From Paraburkholderia phenazinium (GTDB lineage Bacteria > Pseudomonadota > Gammaproteobacteria > Burkholderiales > Burkholderiaceae), in the NCBI RefSeq assembly GCF_900141745.1, contig NZ_FSRM01000002.1, positions 744,001 to 808,000 of the forward strand: DNA of 64,000 nt. Direction: 5' to 3'. The notes under the pieces were generated by a model. It made no database searches, had not been told where the DNA came from, and saw nothing but the letters and a program-made list of their open reading frames with translations. The translations under genes and the position numbers were made by a program. Shown piece after piece: positions 44,298-52,879 of this stretch. Within the stretch, counting starts at the first letter, position 1. Each line of letters opens with the position of its first letter.

Positions 44298-45458
44298 GTG
44301 TTGGCTAACGTTGACCCCTATCAGGACATCCGTGAAGCGGTTCGCGATCTGTGTTCAAACTTCCCTGCCGAGTATTTCCGCAAGGTCGATGAAGAGCGAG
44401 CCTATCCCGAGACCTTTGTGCAGGCTCTTACCGACGCGGGTTGGTTGGCAGCCCTGATTCCGCAGGAATATGGCGGCTCCGGACTCGGGCTGACCGAGGC
44501 GTCGGTGATCATGGAAGAAATCAACCGCAGCGGCGGCAATTCCGGCGCGTGTCACGGGCAGATGTACAACATGGGGACACTGCTCAGACACGGTTCCGCC
44601 GAGCAAAAGGCCCGCTACCTGCCGGAAATCGCGAGCGGAAAGTTGCGGCTTCAATCGATGGGCGTGACCGAACCGACCACCGGCACCGACACCACCAGTC
44701 TCAAGACGACCGCCGTTCGCAAGGGTGACCGGTATGTCGTCAACGGTCAGAAGGTGTGGATCTCACGGATTCAACACTCCGATCTGATGATCCTGCTCGC
44801 ACGGACCACACCGATCACTCAGGTGGCCAAAAAATCTGAGGGCATGTCGATATTCCTCGTCGACCTGCATCAGGCGGTCAAGCAAGGCATGACGGTTCGC
44901 CCGATCCCGAACATGGTGAATCACGAGACTAACGAACTCTTTTTCGACAACCTCGAGATCCCGGCCGAAAACCTGATTGGAGAAGAAGGCAAAGGCTTCA
45001 AGTACATCCTTGACGGCCTGAACGCCGAGCGCACGCTGATTGCTGCCGAGTGTATCGGCGACGGCTACTGGTTTCTCGACAAGGTTTGCAAGTACGTCAA
45101 GGAGCGGGTGGTCTTCGGGCGTCCGATTGGACAGAACCAGGGCGTGCAGTTTCCGATCGCACGCGCGCACGTCAACGTCGAAGCGGCCAGCCTGATGCGC
45201 TATAAGGCCTGCAAACTTTTCGACGCGAAACAACCCGCCGGCGCGCAAGCCAACATGGCAAAACTGCTGGCCGCTGACGCTTCCTGGGAAGCCGCCAACG
45301 CGTGTCTGCAGTTCCACGGTGGCTTCGGCTTCGCAAACGAATACGACGTGGAACGCAAGTTCCGCGAAACACGTCTTTATCAGGTCGCGCCGATCTCGAC
45401 CAATCTCATTCTTTCGTACGTAGCCGAGCATTTGCTTGGGCTGCCACGTTCTTTCTAA
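44298..45458 (+). CDS. Acyl-CoA dehydrogenase
   Basis: A 386-residue flavoprotein of the acyl-CoA dehydrogenase family. It begins at GTG 44298 with an AAAGGAG ribosome site. Family segments include AGWLAALIPQEYGGSGLGLTE, the flavin-contact SMGVTEPTTGTDTTSL, FDNLEIPAENLIG, and near the end FHGGFGFANEYDVERKFRETRLYQVAP. It would oxidise a saturated acyl-CoA to the 2-enoyl-CoA and reduce ETF, whose genes lie 10 kb upstream. The operon neighbours suggest a dicarboxylic or branched acyl-CoA substrate. Confidence 0.93.
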   Translation: MLANVDPYQDIREAVRDLCSNFPAEYFRKVDEERAYPETFVQALTDAGWLAALIPQEYGGSGLGLTEASVIMEEINRSGGNSGACHGQMYNMGTLLRHGSAEQKARYLPEIASGKLRLQSMGVTEPTTGTDTTSLKTTAVRKGDRYVVNGQKVWISRIQHSDLMILLARTTPITQVAKKSEGMSIFLVDLHQAVKQGMTVRPIPNMVNHETNELFFDNLEIPAENLIGEEGKGFKYILDGLNAERTLIAAECIGDGYWFLDKVCKYVKERVVFGRPIGQNQGVQFPIARAHVNVEAASLMRYKACKLFDAKQPAGAQANMAKLLAADASWEAANACLQFHGGFGFANEYDVERKFRETRLYQVAPISTNLILSYVAEHLLGLPRSF

Positions 45459-45468
45459 GGGGCTGGGC

Positions 45469-46647
45469 ATGAAACCGCTGGACGGCGTGAAGGTGATCAC
45501 CCTCGAACACGCGATTGCAGCACCGTTTTGCACCCGTCAACTTGCCGATCTCGGCGCACGCGTGATCAAGATCGAGCGCCCCGGTACAGGTGACTTCGCG
45601 CGCGCCTACGACGAGCGTGTACACGGCATGGCCTCGCACTTCGTATGGTGCAACCGCTCGAAGGAGAGCCTCACGCTAGACGTCAAGGCTCCGCAGGCGC
45701 AGGGTATTTTCGAGCGCTTGCTCGAAAATACCGACGTGCTCGTGCAGAACCTGGCGCCCGGCGCTGCAGCTCGACTGGGTCTGTCCTACGAAGCGTTGCG
45801 TGAGAAGTATCCCCGCTTGATCGTCTGCAACATCTCGGGTTACGGGTCCGACGGTCCGTATCGCGACAAGAAAGCCTACGACCTGCTGATCCAGAGCGAG
45901 TCCGGTTTTCTCTCGATTACCGGCGGCCCGGACTCGCCCGCGAAGGCCGGCTGTTCCATCGCCGATATCGCTGCGGGAATGTACGCGTATACCAACATCC
46001 TCTCCGCGCTTCTGCAACGCTCGAAGACGGGCGTGGGAAGGGAAATCGACGTCTCGATGCTCGAGAGCATGGTGGAGTGGATGACGTATCCCCTTTACTA
46101 CGCGTTCGATGGCGCATCGCCGCCACCTCGCGCCGGAGCCGCTCACGCAACCATCTATCCCTATGGGCCGTTCCCTGCCGGGGACGCGAAAACCGTCATG
46201 CTGGGGTTGCAGAACGAGCGGGAGTGGAGTGTCTTCTGCGCAAAGGTTCTGCTCGCACCTGAGCTGGCTACCGATCCGCGCTTCAGTTCCAATTCGAAAC
46301 GGGTAGCGGCGCGCGAAGCACTGCGCGACATCATCGTCACCGCATTCAGCAAATTGACCTCGGAAGAGGTCATCCGCAGGCTGGATCACGCGCAGATTGC
46401 CAACGCCCGGATGAACGACATGTCCGATGTGTGGGCGCATCCGCAGCTTAAAGAACGCAATCGCTGGGTGAACATTGACTCCCCGGCCGGTTCCATTCCT
46501 TCGTTGCTGCCGCCAGGCGTCGTTACAGCAGCCGATGTCCGCCTCGACCCCGTTCCCGCATTGGGCCAACACACCGAAGCCCTGTTGAATGAGTTGGGCT
46601 TTTCGACCGATGCCATCCGCGAACTTCGTGACGCGGCCGTCGTATAA
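45469..46647 (+). CDS. Class III CoA-transferase (CaiB/BaiF)
   Basis: A 392-residue class III CoA-transferase. The N-terminal LEHAIAAPFCTRQLADLGARVIKIERP stretch and DYD-like K-A-Y-D138-LLIQ motif with its catalytic Asp are clear. SMLESMVEWM and the C-terminal GQHTEALLNELGF also fit. It would activate a carboxylic acid by CoA transfer from another acyl-CoA such as succinyl-CoA. It starts at ATG 45469, ten bases after the acyl-CoA dehydrogenase gene. Confidence 0.94.
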   Translation: MKPLDGVKVITLEHAIAAPFCTRQLADLGARVIKIERPGTGDFARAYDERVHGMASHFVWCNRSKESLTLDVKAPQAQGIFERLLENTDVLVQNLAPGAAARLGLSYEALREKYPRLIVCNISGYGSDGPYRDKKAYDLLIQSESGFLSITGGPDSPAKAGCSIADIAAGMYAYTNILSALLQRSKTGVGREIDVSMLESMVEWMTYPLYYAFDGASPPPRAGAAHATIYPYGPFPAGDAKTVMLGLQNEREWSVFCAKVLLAPELATDPRFSSNSKRVAAREALRDIIVTAFSKLTSEEVIRRLDHAQIANARMNDMSDVWAHPQLKERNRWVNIDSPAGSIPSLLPPGVVTAADVRLDPVPALGQHTEALLNELGFSTDAIRELRDAAVV

Positions 46648-46670
46648 CCTCCAGTTAAGGTAAGCCTGTT

Positions 46671-48047
46671 ATGAGCAACACACAGATTCTTGCTTCGTTT
46701 GCGGCCAATCTCGAGTTTGAACAGATCCCCAGGGACGTGGTAGCACGGACGGAAGACCTCTTCCTTGACTGGTTCGGATCAGCATTGGCCGGCCGGGGAG
46801 CGCGTCCCGTTGAAACGATCCAGAAACTCGCATTGAACTTTGGTCCGCAGTCCGGTTGCTGCGAAGTATTGATCTCCCGCCGAACGAGCAGCCCGTTCTT
46901 TGCGGCAATGATCAATGCCGCTGCATCGCACTTCGCTGAACAGGACGATCTGCACAACAGCTCGGTCCTGCACCCGGCAACCGTCGTTTTTCCCGCGGCA
47001 TGGGCTGCCGCTCAAGCACTGGGGAGAAGCGGAAAAGAGTTCATTGCGGCATCCGTCGCGGGCTATGAAGTGGGTATCCGCGTCGGCGAATTCCTCGGTC
47101 GATCGCACTACAAGATTTTTCATACCACCGGTACGGTTGGAACGATCGCAGCCGCGGCTGCGGTCGGCAGGCTTTTGCGGCTGAGCCGCGAACAGATGAT
47201 GAATGCGTTTGGGTCCGCTGGTACCCAGGCAGCCGGGCTGTGGGAATTCCTGAAAGACGCTGCGGACTCCAAGCAACTGCATACGGCCAAGGCAGCAGCG
47301 AACGGTCTTCTAGCGGCCTACCTTGCGGCCGACGGTTTCACCGGCGCGAAAGATATCTTCGAGGGCGGCAAAGGCATGGGAGCCGGCATGTCCACGCAAA
47401 CGCATCCGGACAAGCTCGTTGACGCGCTCGGAACGCGCTGGGCCCTGAGTGAAACATCGTTCAAGTATCACGCCTCCTGCCGGCACACCCATCCGGCGGC
47501 CGATGCCTTGCTGCAGGTAATCAAGCGAGAACAGATCGCACCTGACGATATCGAGACGGTGGTAACTCATGTTCACCAGGCCGCGATCGACGTCCTCGGG
47601 CCAGTGACCGATCCGCAGACGGTTCATCAGGCGAAGTTCTCCATGGGCACCGTGCTCGCCATCGCTGCGGAGTTCGGCCACGCGGGCGTACGTGAGTTCG
47701 ACGCCCACTACGGGGAAAGCAGGATCGCGCACTTCAGCAAGAAGGTTTCGATGGTGCTCGACGCTGAGGTCGATGCGGCCTATCCGTCGCGCTGGATCGG
47801 CAAGGTCACCGTGCGGACCAAGGATGGACGCACTTACAAAGGTCGGGTGGATGACCCCAAGGGGGATCCGGGCAACACGCTCACGCGCACCGAACTCGAA
47901 CACAAAACGATCACGCTTGGGCTGTATGGCAAGGCAGCCACTGAAGACGAACTCAAGCACTCCATCGCCTCGGTATGGGCAATTACCGATGCCCCCGTCG
48001 TACCCCAACTGCTCCCCGAATCGATATTGGAGGTTCATCATGGCTGA
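46671..48047 (+). CDS. MmgE/PrpD family protein
   Basis: A 458-residue member of the MmgE/PrpD family, which includes 2-methylcitrate dehydratase and cis-aconitate (itaconate) decarboxylase-like enzymes. Typical segments are DWFGSALAGRG near the N-terminus, ASHFAEQDDLHNSSVLHPATVVFPAAWA and SFKYHASCRHTHPAADAL. It acts on a tricarboxylic or hydroxy-acid. In an operon with a CoA-transferase, hydratase and CitE-like lyase, it may prepare or isomerise the acid before CoA activation. The stop overlaps the next start by eight bases. Confidence 0.92.
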   Translation: MSNTQILASFAANLEFEQIPRDVVARTEDLFLDWFGSALAGRGARPVETIQKLALNFGPQSGCCEVLISRRTSSPFFAAMINAAASHFAEQDDLHNSSVLHPATVVFPAAWAAAQALGRSGKEFIAASVAGYEVGIRVGEFLGRSHYKIFHTTGTVGTIAAAAAVGRLLRLSREQMMNAFGSAGTQAAGLWEFLKDAADSKQLHTAKAAANGLLAAYLAADGFTGAKDIFEGGKGMGAGMSTQTHPDKLVDALGTRWALSETSFKYHASCRHTHPAADALLQVIKREQIAPDDIETVVTHVHQAAIDVLGPVTDPQTVHQAKFSMGTVLAIAAEFGHAGVREFDAHYGESRIAHFSKKVSMVLDAEVDAAYPSRWIGKVTVRTKDGRTYKGRVDDPKGDPGNTLTRTELEHKTITLGLYGKAATEDELKHSIASVWAITDAPVVPQLLPESILEVHHG

Positions 48048-48864
48048 GCTCGCACCCCGGTCCTATCTCTTCGTTCCCGGCAACCGGCCCGACCGGTTTG
48101 CTAAAGCTGCGGCGTCGGGCGTCGACGTTGTGGTGATCGATCTGGAAGATGCCGTACCTCCCGCCGAAAAGAAGATTGCGCGGGCCGCCCTTGCCGAGTG
48201 GCTGTCCACCAATAGCACGCCGGTCGCCGTGCGTGTGAATGACGTGAACAGCGAATGGTTTCGCGACGACATTGCCGTATGCCGTGCGCCATCCGTGGCC
48301 GCTGTCATGCTGCCCAAGACCGAACGCATCGACGACATTTTCCTCTGCGAGTTCGCCGGCAAGCCGACCGACATCCTGCCGATGATCGAAACCGCCCAAG
48401 GCTTCCGCAATGTGGTCGCGATCGCCCAGCACCGGCTGACTACACGGCTCGTCTTCGGCAATGTGGATTTCCAGCTTGACCTCGGCATCGACGGGGACGA
48501 TGAGCAGCTCCTGTACTTCCGCTCACAGATCGTCCTCGCTTCGCGCATTGGCAATCTGCTTTCGCCGGTAGATGGCGTCAGTACCACGCTGGACGATACC
48601 GAGCAGATCACGCGCGACACCGTCCGTGCAAAGCGGCTCGGCTTCGGCGCCAAGCTTTGCATTCATCCGAAGCAGGTGTCGGCAGTCAACGCTGCATTCA
48701 TCCCGGGCGCGAAAGACGTCGAGTGGGCACAGCGGGTTGTAGAAGGCGCCGCCGCATCTCACGGAGCGGCTGTCGCGGTGGACGGCCGCATGGTCGACCG
48801 GCCGGTCATCTTGAAAGCCCAGGAAATTCTTGCAGAGTCCCAGCGTCGGCGCCTTGGCGAATGA
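48040..48864 (+). CDS. CitE-like acyl-CoA lyase
   Basis: A 274-residue HpcH/HpaI-aldolase/CitE-family protein. It starts RSYLFVPGNRPDRFAKA. VVVIDLEDAVPPAEK holds the substrate-binding and metal-site Glu-Asp, then MLPKTE, MIETAQGF and FGNVDFQLDLG. The C-terminal KLCIHPKQV motif is standard. Relatives cleave malyl-CoA, citramalyl-CoA or similar 3-hydroxyacyl-CoAs to a short acyl-CoA plus glyoxylate or pyruvate. It would follow the MaoC hydratase in the pathway. Coupled to the upstream gene by an 8-base overlap. Confidence 0.92.
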   Translation: MAELAPRSYLFVPGNRPDRFAKAAASGVDVVVIDLEDAVPPAEKKIARAALAEWLSTNSTPVAVRVNDVNSEWFRDDIAVCRAPSVAAVMLPKTERIDDIFLCEFAGKPTDILPMIETAQGFRNVVAIAQHRLTTRLVFGNVDFQLDLGIDGDDEQLLYFRSQIVLASRIGNLLSPVDGVSTTLDDTEQITRDTVRAKRLGFGAKLCIHPKQVSAVNAAFIPGAKDVEWAQRVVEGAAASHGAAVAVDGRMVDRPVILKAQEILAESQRRRLGE

Positions 48865-48890
48865 GTCAACATCAAAGGGAGACGAAAGTC

Positions 48891-50369
48891 ATGCAACAGT
48901 TTGAGATGTTTATCAACGGCGAATCCTGCGCGCCGGCTTCGGGCGAATGGTTCGACACCGAGAACCCCTTCACCGGCGAAACGTGGGCACAGATTGCGAA
49001 AGGCAACGCGACAGACGTCGATCGGGCTGTGCAGGCGGCGCATGCCGCCTTCAGCGCAGGACCATGGTCACAGATGTCGCCAAGCCAGCGAGGTCTGTTG
49101 CTTCATCGGGTAGGAGACCTGATCGCACGTGACGCAAAGCGGCTTGCCGAGCTGGAAGTTCGTGACAACGGCAAGCTGATGGCTGAAATGCTGGGCCAGT
49201 GCCAGTATTTGCCGCAATGGTACTACTACTTTGGCGGCCTGGCGGACAAGATTCAGGGCGCCGTGGTTCCGCTCGACAAGAAAGGCTACTTCAACTACAC
49301 CCGCAACGAGCCGCTGGGTGTCGTCGCCGCCATTACGCCCTGGAACTCGCCGCTGTTGCTCGCCACATGGAAAATTGCACCCGCGCTGGCCGCGGGTTGC
49401 ACGGTGGTAATCAAGCCATCCGAGTTCACTTCTGCATCCACCATCGAGTTTGCGAAGCTGTTCACTGAGGCCGGCTTTCCGCCGGGCGTAGTGAACGTTG
49501 TCACAGGCTTCGGTGCAGACGTCGGCTCTCCTCTGGTAGAACACCCGCTGGTCAAGAAGATTACCTTCACCGGTGCAGACTCCACCGGCCGGGCAATCAA
49601 CGAGGCGGCAGCCCGTCAGTTCAAACACGTGAGTCTCGAACTGGGTGGCAAGTCGCCCAACATCGTTTTCGAAGATGCAGATCTGGAAGACGCGGTGAAT
49701 GGCGCGGTTTCAGGCATCTTTGCTGCGACTGGGCAGACCTGTATTGCCGGTTCGCGCCTGTTGTTGCAAGAAAGCATCTACGACACGTTTGTCGACAAAC
49801 TTCTGACGCTGGCACGGACCGCGAAAATGGGCGATCCGTCGAGTATGGACACGCAGGTCGGACCGATCACGACCCGCCCGCAGTACCGCAAGGTCCTGTC
49901 TTACATTGAAACCGCAACACAGGACGGCGCGACGTTGCTGCTAGGCGGAAAGCCCGGCAGCGCCCCCGAATGTGGCAATGGCTGGTTCGTCGAACCCACG
50001 ATCTTCGGCGACGTTAGCAACAGGATGCGAATCGCGCAGGAAGAGGTCTTTGGTCCCATCCTCTCGATCATCAGGTTCAAGGATGAAGACGAGGCGGTTG
50101 CGTTGGCCAATGACGTGCGCTTCGGACTTGGCTCGGGTGTCTGGACGAAAGATATTGGCCGGTCCATTCGCGTTGCAGAAAGACTGCAGGCCGGCATGGT
50201 CTGGGTGAACAGCTATCGCGCGGTGAGCTACATGTCGCCCTTTGGCGGCTACAAGGATTCCGGACTGGGCCGCGAGAACGGCATCGACGCGATCCGCGAG
50301 TATCTGCAAACGAAGAGCGTCTGGATCAATACCGGGGTCAAGACCGCGAACCCGTTCGTGATGAGGTAA
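48891..50369 (+). CDS. Aldehyde dehydrogenase
   Basis: A 492-residue NAD(P)-dependent aldehyde dehydrogenase. PWN (Asn152), LELGGKSPN (Glu250) and GQTCIAGSR (Cys284) give the complete catalytic set; SPFGGYKDSGLGRENG and the C-terminal TKSVWI are typical. I choose ATG 48891 with an AAAGGGAG ribosome site; an ATG at 48861 overlaps the upstream stop and is also possible. Last gene of the acyl-CoA operon; it would oxidise an aldehyde either entering or leaving the route, perhaps a semialdehyde. Ends before a hairpin. Confidence 0.93.
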   Translation: MQQFEMFINGESCAPASGEWFDTENPFTGETWAQIAKGNATDVDRAVQAAHAAFSAGPWSQMSPSQRGLLLHRVGDLIARDAKRLAELEVRDNGKLMAEMLGQCQYLPQWYYYFGGLADKIQGAVVPLDKKGYFNYTRNEPLGVVAAITPWNSPLLLATWKIAPALAAGCTVVIKPSEFTSASTIEFAKLFTEAGFPPGVVNVVTGFGADVGSPLVEHPLVKKITFTGADSTGRAINEAAARQFKHVSLELGGKSPNIVFEDADLEDAVNGAVSGIFAATGQTCIAGSRLLLQESIYDTFVDKLLTLARTAKMGDPSSMDTQVGPITTRPQYRKVLSYIETATQDGATLLLGGKPGSAPECGNGWFVEPTIFGDVSNRMRIAQEEVFGPILSIIRFKDEDEAVALANDVRFGLGSGVWTKDIGRSIRVAERLQAGMVWVNSYRAVSYMSPFGGYKDSGLGRENGIDAIREYLQTKSVWINTGVKTANPFVMR

Positions 50370-50372
50370 TGG

Positions 50373-50407
50373 CAGATGGCCCCGTGGTATTCCCAAGGGG
50401 CCATCTG
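50373..50407. terminator. Hairpin after acyl-CoA operon
   Basis: CAGATGGCCCC and GGGGCCATCTG form a perfect 11-base stem with a 13-base loop directly after the aldehyde dehydrogenase stop. It precedes the end of a convergent gene. Strong stem, no clear T-run. Confidence 0.65.
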
Positions 50408-50443
50408 GAATGTCAGTAAGACGCTCGCGAAAGCGCCTTGAAC

Positions 50444-50917
50444 TCAGGACTTGATGCCTTGAGCGGCCTTGGTACTCGGCGCCCGGACCTCTAGCGTAAC
50501 CCCAGCCCCTTCATTTACCGTCTTGAAGTACGTGAAGCCACTTCGATCTTCGAGGCGTCCGCGCGAGAGCACATCCAGCCCGGCGTTCGCAGCAAGTTCC
50601 TCGGCCTTGTCGCAACTCTCGACAGAGAAGCCGAGATGAAAGACGCCCTCGCCTCGCGTTTCCAGGAACCGTCGTTGCGGCGTGTCACCGTCTCCTGGCT
50701 GGCAAAGCTGCAGTTGGGCGTTATCGATATTCGCAAACTTGTAGCGCATCTTCAGAAAAGCCGGACGATCGTAGCCGTCCAACTGGTATGCATCCATCGG
50801 CGGAAAATCGTTCCATGGACCAACGCCAATTGATTCGTAATACTTCACAGCGTTTTCGATATCGCGAACCACGATGCAGACGTGGTGCAGTTTCTGAAAA
50901 ATCGGCAGCTTTTCCAT
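50444..50917 (-). CDS. VOC-family protein (glyoxalase/epimerase-like)
   Basis: A 157-residue vicinal-oxygen-chelate protein. It opens with LHHVCIVVRDIENAVKYY, a metal His and paired beta-alpha units, and has a second metal site (GEGVFHLGFSVES, with His). This layout is near methylmalonyl-CoA epimerase. I choose ATG 50917 with GAGG before it; ATG 50929 is possible. Substrate unknown; an acyl-CoA epimerase or a dioxygenase-like role both fit the context. Confidence 0.88.
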   Translation of the reverse strand: MEKLPIFQKLHHVCIVVRDIENAVKYYESIGVGPWNDFPPMDAYQLDGYDRPAFLKMRYKFANIDNAQLQLCQPGDGDTPQRRFLETRGEGVFHLGFSVESCDKAEELAANAGLDVLSRGRLEDRSGFTYFKTVNEGAGVTLEVRAPSTKAAQGIKS

Positions 50918-51002
50918 GGTGAACCTCATCTCTGGTCAGTTTTGACGCTGGGCCGCAGAACCTTTCCAGGCTACCGCGGCCCGACCTGAAGCAGCTGCAG
51001 TA

Positions 51003-51812
51003 TCAACCTGCCTTCGCAATCTTCTTCGGCGTATACGTTTTTGCCGCATCGTCATGCGACTGGCCGACCGACGGGTTCCATTGGAAACCGGAACGGGCCA
51101 CGACGCCCGGCTTCAGACGTTGGTCCGGACCAAAGTCTGCAAAGGGATGGAAAAACAACGGCTGCGTGCCCTCAAGCGTGCGCAATCGTGCCGCATAGGA
51201 GTCGAGGTAGGCTTGCCGCTCCTCGGCACTCACGCGGCCAGGCATCCAAGATACGTGCGGCGGCAACACCTCGAAGCCAAGGTAATTGAAAATGCCATTG
51301 TGAATCGGCCAGAGAATGTGATTGATGTCTCCATCGACGCCGTCCGGTTCGTAGAGGCTCGCGGCCGTTCCAGTCGTGGTCGAAACCATCGCCTTACGTC
51401 CCTTGAACATGCCGTTCTCGTACTTGCGGCCGGTGGCGTAGGCGAAACCACGCGTCATCACGCGGTCCACCCAGCCCTTCAGAATGGCGGGCATGCCGAA
51501 CCACCACATCGGATACTGGAAAATGATCAGATCCGACCAGAGCACCTTCTGTTGCTCGGCGTAGACATCCGGCGTCGGCTTCGTGGAGGTTCCGAACATG
51601 TGCTCCTGTTCCGCCGAAAGGTCGAGGAAATCCGTATTGAGACGTTCGCCCACAAAATCTTCCACGCCGAGCTCAGGCCGCCATTTCAGTTGGTACAGGT
51701 CCGTCACTTGAACCTCATGTCCCTGCTCTGTCAGAGTCGAGACAGCCGTGTCCTTCAACGCACCGTTGAAAGACCGGGGTTCAGGGTGAGCGAAAACGAT
51801 GAGCACTTTCAT
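51003..51812 (-). CDS. NAD(P)H quinone oxidoreductase, MdaB/NQO1-like
   Basis: A 269-residue flavodoxin-fold enzyme of the NQO1/MdaB/WrbA-like NAD(P)H dehydrogenase (quinone) family. The N-terminus reads VLIVFAHPEPRSFNGAL, and LIIFQYPMWWFGMPAILKGWVDRVM is the family flavin-site signature. It reduces quinones by two electrons, avoiding semiquinone damage. It is preceded by a regulatory element shared with the P5C-dehydrogenase-like operon, and lies 85 bases after the VOC gene in the same direction but with its own upstream region. Confidence 0.92.
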   Translation of the reverse strand: MKVLIVFAHPEPRSFNGALKDTAVSTLTEQGHEVQVTDLYQLKWRPELGVEDFVGERLNTDFLDLSAEQEHMFGTSTKPTPDVYAEQQKVLWSDLIIFQYPMWWFGMPAILKGWVDRVMTRGFAYATGRKYENGMFKGRKAMVSTTTGTAASLYEPDGVDGDINHILWPIHNGIFNYLGFEVLPPHVSWMPGRVSAEERQAYLDSYAARLRTLEGTQPLFFHPFADFGPDQRLKPGVVARSGFQWNPSVGQSHDDAAKTYTPKKIAKAG

Positions 51813-52153
51813 GCGGCAACTCCATAAAACCGGTTCGTTGAGCGTTCTGGCCTCGCTGGCCTGCGCTTGAATTCGTGCCTTCTTCGGATGCAGTTCCGGA
51901 GCGGCGATCGATTAGGTCTATTGGCATTCTGGACGTTTACAAAATTCCGGTCTTGAAGAGGTTCGGCTAATTTCTGCGGAATTTTGCACATTTTTTGATA
52001 GTGATCCAGCCCGTCAAGGCTTGATAAGCCTTGTTCGAATCGCCATTTCATCTTTTAATCTTCCCACACTCAAGTTGCGGAGAATTGCTAAAATTCCCAT
52101 CCACTGAGAGCGGGAGAAAGGGCGAAGCAAGCCAGGTTTCCAGTCGCATCGGT
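51813..52153. promoter_or_regulatory. Upstream region of mdaB-like gene
   Basis: About 340 bases between livF and the mdaB-like gene. It is AT-rich near 51930-52060. It contains a perfect 10-base inverted pair (CAAAATTCCG at 51940-51949 and CGGAATTTTG at 51977-51986) and the shared element described at 51941-51990. No gene is seen. Confidence 0.5.
51941..51990 (-). promoter_or_regulatory. Shared 50-bp upstream element, copy 2
   Basis: Second copy of the element at 42171-42220: 38 of 50 bases identical, no gaps. Conserved words are TTCCGGTCTTGA and TTT-x-TGCGGAATT-x-TGCA. It lies 129 bases upstream of the mdaB-like start. Same orientation relative to its downstream gene as copy 1. Confidence 0.6.
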
Positions 52154-52879
52154 TCACGCCGCATCGAGTTGGGACGTATCGCCCTCCAGATACGCTGCCC
52201 GGACCGACGGGCTGGCCAGCAAGTCAGCACCACTCCCTTCGAGGGCAATCTGCCCATGCTGGAGAACATACCCTCGATGCGCCACTCGCAATGCATGATG
52301 GGCGTTCTGTTCGACGAGCAGAATCGTCATACCGAACTGCTCGTTCAACTCCCTGATGACCGAGAAGATCTTCTTGATGAAAAGCGGCGCGAGGCCCAGC
52401 GACGGTTCGTCGAGTAACAGCAATCTCGGTTGAGACATCAATGCGCGACCGATCGCAAGCATCTGCTGCTCGCCTCCAGACAGCGTACCGGCACGCTGCG
52501 AGATCCGGCTCCGCAGGATTGGAAACATCTCGTAGATCCGTTCTAGGTCCTCAGCAGTCTTACGATTGGACGACGTATCGCCCATCAGGAGATTCTCAAG
52601 CACAGTCATCCGCTGAAAGATGCGACGCCCTTCGGGCACAACCGCAATATCGAGCTTGCCGACCGCATGTGAAGGCAGGTCCGTAATATTCTGTCCGTCG
52701 AATTCGACCGTGCCGCCGCTGGCGCGGGGATAACCGAAAATGGTATTCATCAGCGTGGACTTGCCCGCGCCGTTCGCACCGATCAACGTAACGATCTCGC
52801 CCGTGTTCACGTCCAGGGTAACCTCGCGTAGTGCCTGGACGCTGCCGTAGTGGGCACTGAGTCCGGTAAGCTTAAGCAT
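52154..52879 (-). CDS. livF: Branched-chain amino-acid ABC transporter ATPase
   Basis: A 241-residue LivF-type ATPase: Walker A GANGAGKST, signature LSGGEQQMLAIGRAL, Walker B LLLLDEPSLGLAP. I start at ATG 52879 (MLKLTGL), which overlaps the livG end by eight bases. It is the last gene of a complete livKHMGF-type operon. Substrates of such systems include branched-chain amino acids, urea, amides and aromatic acids, so the true ligand is open. Confidence 0.94.
   Translation of the reverse strand: MLKLTGLSAHYGSVQALREVTLDVNTGEIVTLIGANGAGKSTLMNTIFGYPRASGGTVEFDGQNITDLPSHAVGKLDIAVVPEGRRIFQRMTVLENLLMGDTSSNRKTAEDLERIYEMFPILRSRISQRAGTLSGGEQQMLAIGRALMSQPRLLLLDEPSLGLAPLFIKKIFSVIRELNEQFGMTILLVEQNAHHALRVAHRGYVLQHGQIALEGSGADLLASPSVRAAYLEGDTSQLDAA

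Noticed and set aside
45676..46572. A 298-codon minus-strand frame
   Set aside because: It mirrors the class III CoA-transferase gene, whose motifs on the plus strand are clear.
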